NCBI GenBank assembly: GCA_040752395.1
Contig: JBFMHD010000019.1
Coordinates: forward strand, 1-20,325
From: JBFMHD01 sp040752395 [NCBI: Candidatus Hydrogenedentota bacterium]
Lineage (GTDB): Bacteria; JBFMHD01
Reading direction: 5' to 3'
Length of the DNA: 20,325 nucleotides
Shown in pieces: positions 13,696 through 20,325 of the stretch. The position numbers were made by a program, and so were the translations under genes. The notes under the pieces are model-generated. The model was not told the DNA's origin. It saw nothing but the letters and a program-made list of their open reading frames with translations, and searched no databases. The number at the start of each line of letters is the position of its first letter. Position 1 is the first letter of the stretch.

Positions 13696-15242
13696 AATAT
13701 TTATCATTGGATAGAATAAAAGAGAGTTTCATTGTAGCTTTTAGAAAAGGATATAAATATTATCTAATCTCTGCTTTCGTAATATTTATACCATTTTACG
13801 ATTATCTTCAAACCCTCGGACTCTCACTTACCCCCTTCTTATTACTAACCGCGATATTACTCTTTTTAGTTAAAGAGAATAATTTTGATATAAAAAGCGC
13901 CTCCTCATTTCTAATCTTTTTAATTTTCTGTTTTAGTCGGATCGAAAATAAAAACGCAGAAAAATTTTTTGAAATAATGATTTTATTTATTATTTTTATT
14001 TTCGGCTATTTAGCCGGCAGCAATAAACGTATAACAATTATGCTGCATATTATCGGTATTATAGCAGTAATTTATGCAATATACCAGATAGGGGTTGCTT
14101 ATAAAGATTACATCGCTATGGTAAAAATGATGGATATACCGTACAAAGAAAAGATTATTGCACGATTACAGGATAGACGAGCCTACTCATTTTTTATTTT
14201 ACCCTCGTTATTTGCTAATTTTCTGGTCTTTCTTACAGCATTATCTTTTGATAAAAAATTAATCCAGAATAAAATTATAAACTATTTATTTACAATGGTA
14301 TATTTTTGCGGAATATTGTTATCAAAAAGCATAGGGGGTATCTTGATTTTTAGTTTAATATTTATAGTAAATTTATTAAAGGATAATATAAACAGACTAT
14401 TTAAGATTATGGTTGTTTTTATTCTCATTCTTGGAACTTCTTTTCTGATAATTAATAGAAAAGATGAGTTAGCAAGTAAAAATAACCCAGTTATCCAGCG
14501 AACATACAACTGGTATTCAACAATAGAGATGACAAAAGACTATTATTTACATGGTGTAGGGTTTGGAAATTTTTATCGCGTTTATCCAGCCTATGTTTTT
14601 AAAGAAAAGAATATACCTCAATATACACACAATCTCTATTTACAGATGATTTCAGAGACTGGAATTTTTATTGCAAGTCTATTTTTTACTTTTTTAGTGA
14701 TAATTTTGTATCTCTGTTATGTAAAAAGAAAATTATTTGTGTATATAAGTTTTTTATTATTTAATTTTATAGACATCGGTTTTTATTTTATATCAATCTC
14801 AGGGCTCTATTTTTATTATTTTGGCAGCATTTTGAAAAATAGAGATAAGAGAAAAGAACCACCTCTTAAGAGGTTAAATTATTATATTATTGCAATATGT
14901 ATAGTCTGTTTATTTACCGCCTCGGTCTCGAAAAACATAAGTAAGATGACATCAGATATCGGTACACGATATTATGATTATGTTTATGATAAATACAGGG
15001 AATTTGTTATAAATAATCCTGCATGGATGTTAAATTATCTCCAATCCGCTACAAATATGAATTTAATAGAAGAGTTAATAAAATACGTTCCAGCTGAAGG
15101 GTTTTATTTTAGTATAAAAGAACGATACAAACGTGAATTATATTTAAAAAATCGAGAATTTGATAAATACAGAATCTCATTATTAAAAGAGAAGCGTTTT
15201 AAAGAATTTGGGTCTGACCAAACTATAAATTTTAGTAAATAA
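13692..15242 (+). CDS. O-antigen ligase / polymerase-like membrane protein (Wzy_C family)
   Basis: A 516-residue membrane protein with about 11-12 predicted helices. The large periplasmic loop between helices near 255 and 325 has the family signature: TYNWYSTIEMTKDYYLHGVGFGNF then THNLYLQMISETG (H313, N314). Such proteins ligate O-antigen to lipid A core, polymerise glycans, or glycosylate pilin. The last 95 residues or so are soluble and charged. It starts at the ATGA overlap with the helicase gene, an odd partner, so it may simply have been inserted behind it. Lipid A genes and a pilus cluster in the same window make both LPS and pilin glycosylation possible; sequence alone does not decide. 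Confidence 0.8.
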   Translation: MKYLSLDRIKESFIVAFRKGYKYYLISAFVIFIPFYDYLQTLGLSLTPFLLLTAILLFLVKENNFDIKSASSFLIFLIFCFSRIENKNAEKFFEIMILFIIFIFGYLAGSNKRITIMLHIIGIIAVIYAIYQIGVAYKDYIAMVKMMDIPYKEKIIARLQDRRAYSFFILPSLFANFLVFLTALSFDKKLIQNKIINYLFTMVYFCGILLSKSIGGILIFSLIFIVNLLKDNINRLFKIMVVFILILGTSFLIINRKDELASKNNPVIQRTYNWYSTIEMTKDYYLHGVGFGNFYRVYPAYVFKEKNIPQYTHNLYLQMISETGIFIASLFFTFLVIILYLCYVKRKLFVYISFLLFNFIDIGFYFISISGLYFYYFGSILKNRDKRKEPPLKRLNYYIIAICIVCLFTASVSKNISKMTSDIGTRYYDYVYDKYREFVINNPAWMLNYLQSATNMNLIEELIKYVPAEGFYFSIKERYKRELYLKNREFDKYRISLLKEKRFKEFGSDQTINFSK

Positions 15243-15347
15243 AAGTGCAGAGGCACCTGCCTGCGCCGCACTCCGCTTACTTCTTTCGTTATCTTGCTTC
15301 TTAACTCCAACTATAACTGAGTGGTTACATTGTCAAGCAGGTTTCTA
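15243..15347 (+). repeat. Spacer with stem and TTGCTTC-type repeat before pilM
   Basis: AGTGC (15244-15248) and GCACT (15268-15272) can pair around a smaller AGGC/GCCT stem; no T-run follows. CTTACTTCTTTCGTTATCTT and a TTGCTTCTT stretch (to 15302) are like 10682-10716, and a GTTACATTG word (15324-15332) echoes the GTTACAATG of the leader cassettes. Confidence 0.5.
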
Positions 15348-15393
15348 TTGACATTTTATATGAAACTTACATTATATATTGATTGGGTATAAT
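15348..15393 (+). promoter_or_regulatory. Predicted promoter region of the pilus operon
   Basis: A perfect TTGACA (15348-15353) is followed by AT-rich TATATA (15373, 19-nt spacer). A perfect TATAAT lies at 15388-15393 without a good -35 at 17 nt. Either could drive the genes from 15416 on. The pairing of boxes is not ideal. Confidence 0.4.
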
Positions 15394-15415
15394 CATTAAA
15401 TAATGGGGTTAATCA

Positions 15416-17548
15416 GTGATTAGTTTAGGAAAGAGAAAACAGCCTGTATTGGGGATTGATATAGGCAATAATTATTTAAAAGTTGCTATTGTGGAAGCAA
15501 AAAAATCAGGATTTAAATTATCTCGCGCACTGAGTCTACCATTACCATCTGATGATACTATTAAACCTGAGGAACGAAAAACTCTTATTGTTAATACCCT
15601 GAAACAATTATTAAAAGAGAATAAAATAAAAGAAAAACGAGCTGTTGTCTCTATCCCGGGTCAGTTTATGCTTTTTAGAACATTGCAACTCCCTGCAACT
15701 GCAATGGAAAAATTGGATCAGATGGTTCAATATGAAGCAGAACAGGTTATCCCGTTCCCTATAAATGAAGTGATATATGATTATAAAGTTGTTCAAAAGA
15801 AAAAAGAAGCCAGTGAAGAAACAGAACAACCAGATGAAAAGAAACAACAGGAATTAATTGAGATAGCACTCGTTGCTGTGAAAAGAGATAAGATAGATGA
15901 ATATTTAGATATACTTGATGAATGCAGACTAAAACCTATTGGTGTTGATATAACGCCATTTTCTGTGGCTAACTCATTATTGATAAAATATCCACAAAAA
16001 AAAGATGAGGTCTTTGTAATAATTGATATCGGTGCAGGCGCTACTGATATAACCATCGTTAATAAAGGAATAATAGATTTTACAAGGGCAACCTCTATCG
16101 CAGGAAATGCTTTAACACAAGCAATAGCAAATAAAAAGGGATGTGATTTGAAACAAGCTGAAGAAATTAAAAAAACTCAAGCACAGGCTTTACTCGGACT
16201 TAAAAAAGAAGGGCTCCCTGGTGCCCTAAAACCAAGTGTTGCAAAAACAATAGGGTTACCTAAACGTGCAGCCCCAAAACCACTACCTGAAACTAAACCC
16301 ACTTTAATAGAAGAGGAATTATTAAAAGTTCCGAAACCGCCAGCCATAGCAAAACCAGTTATACCACCAGTAGGTGCGCCAGTACCTCCTAAACCATTAG
16401 GTGTACCAAAACCGGTGCCACCTGCAATAAAGCCGATAGTAGCTCCGGGTGTAACAGAGCCAGTAAAGCCCAAGATAGCTGAAGCAAAGCCCGTGGTTCC
16501 GAAACCGCCATTGCCGCCAAAACTTGATAATTTAAAAAGTTACACAGATTTATTAAAAGATAAAAAAGAAGATGATGTACCGAGCGGTGAGGAAACACCC
16601 ATTGTTGATAAGGATTATGATAAAGGCGAGATATCAGGTTTTATTATGCCTGTTATAGACAGATTGATACTTGAGATAAGGCGTTCTTTAGATTATTACG
16701 CTACGCAATCTCAAGGAACGGAGATTAATCAGATATATTTAACCGGGGGCTCTGCGCTACTTAAAAATATTGACAAACTATTATCAGAGAGGCTGGGAGT
16801 AGAAGTTTCATTATTTAATCCGGTACAGGATATTGAAGCACCTGAGATCGAATCACCCTTTGGTTTCAGCGCAGCACTTGGATTAAGTATGCGTGGTATT
16901 TTCGAGACACCGGTCTCTTATAATTTAATTCCAAAGGATATATTTATCAGGGAACAGATAGCTAATTTTAAAAAGAATATTATTACAGCAAGCATATTTG
17001 CATTTCTTATTATTGTTGAGATAATAACAGGGTTATATATGCATTACACTAAGACAGCAAAATTTAAAGATTTTTTACAGAATGAGATAAAAGGATATAT
17101 TATTGATTTAAAAACAAGAAAACCTTTGCAAATTGATGATAAACCTATAACATATAAAGATGTTGTTGAAACAGTTAACAAACTGGAGAAGGAGAACCAG
17201 GAGTTACAGAAGAGGTTTAATGCTATAGAGAAACTTCAGTCAGGCAAAGTTAAGTGGCTTGATGTTATGTTGTACGTGAAGAGGTTTATTCCGCAGGACA
17301 TACGTCTATTAAGCATAACATTTTCTTCAAAAAATCGGCTTCAGATGAGATTAATGGCTCCGAGCTACCCGAAGATGTCTGAATTTTATAAAAAAGTTAC
17401 TGAGGAGACATTCTTTCCTATGACAGATATTGAAAAACAGCAAAAATTACCGAATGGTACCAAAACGCCTGATGGCATAGAGTTTAGTTTAGATTTAACT
17501 TTTGATCAGTCTAAAATTGTATTAACAGAGATAATGAAGAAGGAATAG
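15416..17548 (+). CDS. pilM: PilM-PilN fusion, type IV pilus inner-membrane assembly protein
   Basis: The 710-residue protein joins two usually separate subunits. Residues 1-495 are PilM, an actin-like ATPase: GIDIGNNYLKVA (13-24), IIDIGAGATDITIV (202-215), EIRRSLDYYAT (420-430) and YLTGGSALLKNI (441-452). A Pro/Lys/Ala-rich linker of about 100 residues (271-370) is inserted in its second domain. Residues 500-710 are PilN: SYNLIPKD (501-508) matches the INLLP motif by which PilN docks on PilM, then a membrane helix (521-543), coiled coil (583-605) and a periplasmic ferredoxin-like domain. Expected role: coupling the cytosolic motor to the alignment complex. GTG 15416 is the start; GGGG (15405-15408) is a weak RBS. 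pilO follows after 6 nt, and no separate pilN exists here. Confidence 0.9.
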   Translation: MISLGKRKQPVLGIDIGNNYLKVAIVEAKKSGFKLSRALSLPLPSDDTIKPEERKTLIVNTLKQLLKENKIKEKRAVVSIPGQFMLFRTLQLPATAMEKLDQMVQYEAEQVIPFPINEVIYDYKVVQKKKEASEETEQPDEKKQQELIEIALVAVKRDKIDEYLDILDECRLKPIGVDITPFSVANSLLIKYPQKKDEVFVIIDIGAGATDITIVNKGIIDFTRATSIAGNALTQAIANKKGCDLKQAEEIKKTQAQALLGLKKEGLPGALKPSVAKTIGLPKRAAPKPLPETKPTLIEEELLKVPKPPAIAKPVIPPVGAPVPPKPLGVPKPVPPAIKPIVAPGVTEPVKPKIAEAKPVVPKPPLPPKLDNLKSYTDLLKDKKEDDVPSGEETPIVDKDYDKGEISGFIMPVIDRLILEIRRSLDYYATQSQGTEINQIYLTGGSALLKNIDKLLSERLGVEVSLFNPVQDIEAPEIESPFGFSAALGLSMRGIFETPVSYNLIPKDIFIREQIANFKKNIITASIFAFLIIVEIITGLYMHYTKTAKFKDFLQNEIKGYIIDLKTRKPLQIDDKPITYKDVVETVNKLEKENQELQKRFNAIEKLQSGKVKWLDVMLYVKRFIPQDIRLLSITFSSKNRLQMRLMAPSYPKMSEFYKKVTEETFFPMTDIEKQQKLPNGTKTPDGIEFSLDLTFDQSKIVLTEIMKKE

Positions 17549-17554
17549 AAATCT

Positions 17555-18127
17555 ATGACGATTGGTAAAAAGGAACAGATGTATATAGTGATTTTAGTTG
17601 GTGCTTTGATTTATGCTTTATATACGTATGGCTGGCAGCCTTTATATAAGAAACATACAGAAAATTTATCACAGATAGCAGAATTATCAAAAGAATTAGA
17701 GCAAGCACGTAGAAACGCAAGAAAGCTACCAGAGATACTTGCCCAGAGTCAGCGCGTTAAAAAGCAGCTTGAAGAAACAAAGAAAATACTTGTGGAGAAA
17801 ATAGAGGTTGAGGGTCTTTATAAATTGTTTGATCCTATATTTGAGAAAGTAGGTATTGACAAAAAGAATGAGCTTTTAGGAATCAACAGAGCTGGCGGAA
17901 TGACAGGAGATTTTTATATTGAGGATAGATGGGTCATTTCTTTACAGGTACCGTTTGAAAAACTCTCGCTTATTTTACTTGAATTTTATCAGTATGAGAG
18001 GTTATTAGATGTTACCTCTCTCCCTATAAACATTGTTGGCAAAACAAAGACCGGACAGCCTGTAATAAATGTTCAATTGCCTATTTCAACATACACATAT
18101 AAAGGAGGAGAGACACTCAGTAAATGA
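17555..18127 (+). CDS. pilO: Type IV pilus inner-membrane alignment protein PilO
   Basis: A 190-residue bitopic protein: a short cytosolic start, one membrane helix (about 9-26, YIVILVGALIYALYTYGW), a coiled coil (about 32-82) and a small periplasmic alpha/beta domain (about 85-185, with VPFEKLSLILLEFYQYERLLDV typical of PilO). In known systems PilO pairs with PilN through the coiled coils; here the partner is the PilN part of the preceding fusion. Position directly after PilM-PilN supports the call. It overlaps the next gene by 4 nt (ATGA). Confidence 0.87.
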   Translation: MTIGKKEQMYIVILVGALIYALYTYGWQPLYKKHTENLSQIAELSKELEQARRNARKLPEILAQSQRVKKQLEETKKILVEKIEVEGLYKLFDPIFEKVGIDKKNELLGINRAGGMTGDFYIEDRWVISLQVPFEKLSLILLEFYQYERLLDVTSLPINIVGKTKTGQPVINVQLPISTYTYKGGETLSK

Positions 18128-19035
18128 AAGTAAATATTTCCAAATACGATATATTACGATGGTTGCTTATTTTTTTAGCTATTATTTTTATTGGTGGCAT
18201 TGGTGGTTTATATTTTATTTACATTAAAAGTTACACCGAGGGTGGTATTATGGCTGGCATAGGTGGCAGCATAACTATAAAAACTACAACCGCCGATGTT
18301 TCAGACACTGAGATTATCGGCAGAAAGAACGTTTTAACTATGAGTCAGGCAAGAGAATTATATAAAGACATTATATATGGTCAGTTATTTGTTCCTGATA
18401 AACCGCGGCTAAGAGAGATGCAGCCAGGTGATGGGATTGATAATGATGGCGATGACGTTATAGATGAAGAGCTAATGAACGGAGCTGATGATGATGGTGA
18501 CGGCCAGATTGACGAAGACGTGAAAGAAATTTCGCCAGATGATATTATAGGTATGATGTGGCCTGGTGATGGTATAGATAATGACAAAGACGGTAAAATA
18601 GATGAAGAGATAGAAAACGAGGAAGATGATGATGGTGACGGAAAGATAGATGAAGATTTAAAAGTGCAGTTAAAAAACATAGACCTATCTATAATAGAAT
18701 TATATGGAACTATTAAAAGTTCTAAGGGATGGAAGGCTATGGTTAAACTTACTAATTTAGCACCTGATCCCAATACCCCGGCTACACGCATAGTGGGCAT
18801 AGGTGAAGTTATACCAGGTACCGAGCCTGAATTGAAAGTTATTGACATAAAAGAAAACAGGATATGTCTTTCTGCTGAAGGTTTTGAAAACACCTGGCTT
18901 GAAAACGTTATTACTTATAAGGCAAACCCATGGTTATTGAATAAATCGCTTTTAGGGACACTGGGTGAAAAGGATTCTTCCTGGACATTAAAATTTAATG
19001 CCAGAGATGTTACAAAGAATGAGAGTAAGAAATGA
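18124..19035 (+). CDS. PilP-like pilus protein with four acidic calcium-type loops
   Basis: A 303-residue bitopic protein in the pilP position. A membrane helix spans 11-34. Residues 101-178 hold four Asp/Gly-rich loops in two pairs: GDGIDNDGDDVIDEE (102-116), ADDDGDGQIDED (121-132), GDGIDNDKDGKIDEE (148-162) and EDDDGDGKIDED (167-178). They are like EF-hand, dockerin or thrombospondin type 3 calcium loops. From about 188 the chain (IELYGTIKSSKGWKAMVKL ... VIDIKENRICL) looks like the beta-rich PilP/GspC homology region. Known PilP is a lipoprotein without such loops, so this would be an unusual variant. The function as PilP is inferred from order and the weak HR-like pattern; calcium binding is inferred from the motifs. 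Confidence 0.7.
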   Translation: MKVNISKYDILRWLLIFLAIIFIGGIGGLYFIYIKSYTEGGIMAGIGGSITIKTTTADVSDTEIIGRKNVLTMSQARELYKDIIYGQLFVPDKPRLREMQPGDGIDNDGDDVIDEELMNGADDDGDGQIDEDVKEISPDDIIGMMWPGDGIDNDKDGKIDEEIENEEDDDGDGKIDEDLKVQLKNIDLSIIELYGTIKSSKGWKAMVKLTNLAPDPNTPATRIVGIGEVIPGTEPELKVIDIKENRICLSAEGFENTWLENVITYKANPWLLNKSLLGTLGEKDSSWTLKFNARDVTKNESKK

Positions 19036-19037
19036 TA

Positions 19038-19127
19038 GCTGGCTACAGATTGCAGACTACGGGCTCTTCAGGCTCCAGGCTTCGGGCTTTTTGCTCCAGC
19101 CGGCTGTAGTCCGTAGCCCGTAGAAGG
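19038..19127 (+). repeat. Composite 7-nt-type repeat between the PilP-like gene and pilT
   Basis: GGCTCCA/GGCTTCG/GGCTTTT units (19070-19090) and a CCGGCTGTAGTCCGTAGCC block (19100-19118) match 9009-9068 and 1-33. An inverted relative of the GTAGCC block lies at 19040-19063 (GGCTACAGATTGCAGACTAC), so the region may fold. It runs to the pilT RBS AGGAGA (19125-19130). Confidence 0.65.
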
Positions 19128-19137
19128 AGAATTTTCG

Positions 19138-20271
19138 ATGAACGTTCAATATGATGGATATGATGATTATACCAAAGAAGGTCAAACAACTTATTATTCC
19201 TCACATCAGATGCATTATGATATGCTTGAGCTTATGCAATTATGCTATGATAGAAACGCATCAGATATACATGTTGCAGTAAACACACCACCTGTATTAC
19301 GTATTGATGGTCATCTCGAGCCACTTGATGGACCACCATTAACCCCAGCTGATACTGAAAGGCTTGTCAAACAAATAACCTCAGAAATTTATTTACAAAA
19401 GATAGCAGAAGTAGGTGCAGCTGATTTTGCTTATGCGTTTGGTGATATAGCGCGTTTCAGGGTTAGTGCTTTTAGACAGAAGGGTTTGTATCAGGGCTGT
19501 CTTCGGCTTATACCACAGACACTTATGAGTTGGGAACAACTTGGGTTACCACAGATGATAAAAGATTTATTATATCTTCCGCGCGGATTGATAGTTGTAA
19601 CAGGGCCAACCGGCAGTGGTAAAACAACGACGCTTGCATCTATGGTTGATTATATAAATACAGAACGTGACTGCCACATCGTTACTATTGAAGACCCTAT
19701 AGAGTTTTATCATCATCATAAAAAGAGCATAGTTACCCAAAGGGAACTCGGGGTTGATACCCCGTCGTTTGCTACCGCGTTAAAACACGTATTAAGACAA
19801 AACCCTGATATAATACTTGTGGGTGAGATGCGAGACCTTGAGACGATCCAGGCAGCCATAACTGCTGCTGAAACAGGACATCTTGTATTTGCTACACTTC
19901 ATACAAGCACAGCACCAGGAACCATCAACCGTGTTATTGATGCTTTCCCGATGGACCAGCAGGCACAGATACGAACACAGCTGTCAGTCTCATTAGTTGC
20001 GGTTATCTGTCAGACATTATTGCCGAGAATAAAGGGTGGTCGCTGTGCAGCGTTTGAAATCCTTGTTGCCACAGATGCGGTTAAAGCTATGATACGTGAT
20101 AATAAAATCCCAAATATTGTTTCAGCTATCCAGACAGGTCAGAAACTCGGGATGCAGACACTTGAACAGGGGTTATTCAATCTTTATCAGAGAGGCTGGG
20201 TTTCGTATCAGGATGCGATAAGAAAGGCACAACGTCCTGATGAATTCGAGAAACTTGTGAAAGGCGATTAG
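19138..20271 (+). CDS. pilT: Type IV pilus retraction ATPase
   Basis: A hexameric motor that depolymerises the pilus. The 377 residues include a PAS-like N-domain (ASDIHVAVNTPPVLRIDGHL, 41-60), Walker A GPTGSGKT (156-163), the Asp box TIEDPIEF (183-190), Walker B DIILVGEMRD (224-233), the His box HLVFATLHT (248-256) and a C-terminal MIRDNKI..IQTG..GMQTLEQ block like the retraction-specific C-domain of PilT. About 28 extra N-terminal residues, rich in Tyr and acidic residues, precede the usual PilT start. AGGAGA lies 7 nt before ATG 19138. It ends the pilus block here; pilB, pilC and pilQ are not in the window. Confidence 0.95.
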   Translation: MNVQYDGYDDYTKEGQTTYYSSHQMHYDMLELMQLCYDRNASDIHVAVNTPPVLRIDGHLEPLDGPPLTPADTERLVKQITSEIYLQKIAEVGAADFAYAFGDIARFRVSAFRQKGLYQGCLRLIPQTLMSWEQLGLPQMIKDLLYLPRGLIVVTGPTGSGKTTTLASMVDYINTERDCHIVTIEDPIEFYHHHKKSIVTQRELGVDTPSFATALKHVLRQNPDIILVGEMRDLETIQAAITAAETGHLVFATLHTSTAPGTINRVIDAFPMDQQAQIRTQLSVSLVAVICQTLLPRIKGGRCAAFEILVATDAVKAMIRDNKIPNIVSAIQTGQKLGMQTLEQGLFNLYQRGWVSYQDAIRKAQRPDEFEKLVKGD

Positions 20272-20325
20272 GTACAAAGGTATAAACTAAATGAAAAGAT
20301 AGTGAAGACTCAAGACTTTTCAGCA
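20272..20325 (+). other. Window end after pilT
   Basis: This AT-rich stretch has no gene. GAAGACTCAAGACTTTTCAGCA at the very end looks like the beginning of another TTTAGAC-type repeat. It is cut by the window edge. Confidence 0.3.

Noticed and set aside
16177-16473. Gly/Thr-rich minus-strand frame
   Set aside because: Antisense shadow of the Pro/Lys linker of the PilM-PilN fusion.
18381-18893. 170-codon Ser/Pro-rich minus-strand frame
   Set aside because: It is the antisense of the Asp-rich calcium loops in the PilP-like gene; codon GAT/GAC reads as Ser/Ile/Val in reverse. No RBS or family resemblance.

Overview
The window is an AT-rich, gene-dense stretch in which every recognised gene reads on the + strand. 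It comes from a Gram-negative-type (diderm, lipid A-making) bacterium with type IV pili. A fused lpxC-fabZ gene, a one-domain bacterial histone, a PilM-PilN fusion and spacers packed with short-period repeats suggest an uncultivated lineage of the Omnitrophota, Elusimicrobiota or Desantisbacteria kind. The phylum cannot be fixed from this window alone.

Layout. (1) 141-3986: lipid A genes lpxC-fabZ, lpxA and lpxI, then a metallo-beta-lactamase-fold hydrolase that overlaps lpxI. (2) 4010-4326: a strong promoter-like site and two very short genes, a 21-residue Lys-rich peptide and a 55-residue histone-fold protein. (3) 4480-6988: a membrane-anchored PilZ (c-di-GMP receptor) protein and a secreted protein with an extreme Tyr-rich tail. 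(4) 7123-7195: tRNA-Phe(GAA). (5) 7315-11564: a fatty-acid synthesis cluster, fabD-fabG-acpP-fabF, followed by rnc. (6) 11551-15242: a PcrA/UvrD helicase and an O-antigen ligase/polymerase-like membrane protein, chained by overlaps. (7) 15416-20271: a type IV pilus block with a PilM-PilN fusion, PilO, a PilP-like protein carrying four calcium-type acidic loops, and PilT.

How they work together. FabD, FabG, AcpP and FabF supply and elongate acyl-ACP. The dehydratase FabZ, absent from the fab cluster, is present as the C-terminal half of the LpxC fusion, so the enzyme that makes LpxA's acyl-ACP precursor is joined to the enzyme that commits LpxA's product to lipid A. LpxI then cleaves UDP-diacylglucosamine. 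The Wzy_C-family protein may add glycan to the outer membrane. The pilus block encodes the inner-membrane alignment complex and the retraction motor; the PilZ protein may link c-di-GMP to motility or surface behaviour.

Most notable points: the histone with its basic peptide partner (both too short for usual gene-calling cut-offs), the PilM-PilN fusion that keeps the PilN docking motif at its junction, the calcium-loop insert in the PilP-like protein, the probable ATT start of lpxC-fabZ beside a leader duplicated about 5.6 kb away, and families of 7- and 8-nt-period repeats in most spacers. No spacer without a gene exceeds 300 bases. No CRISPR array, insertion sequence, prophage or rRNA was seen.
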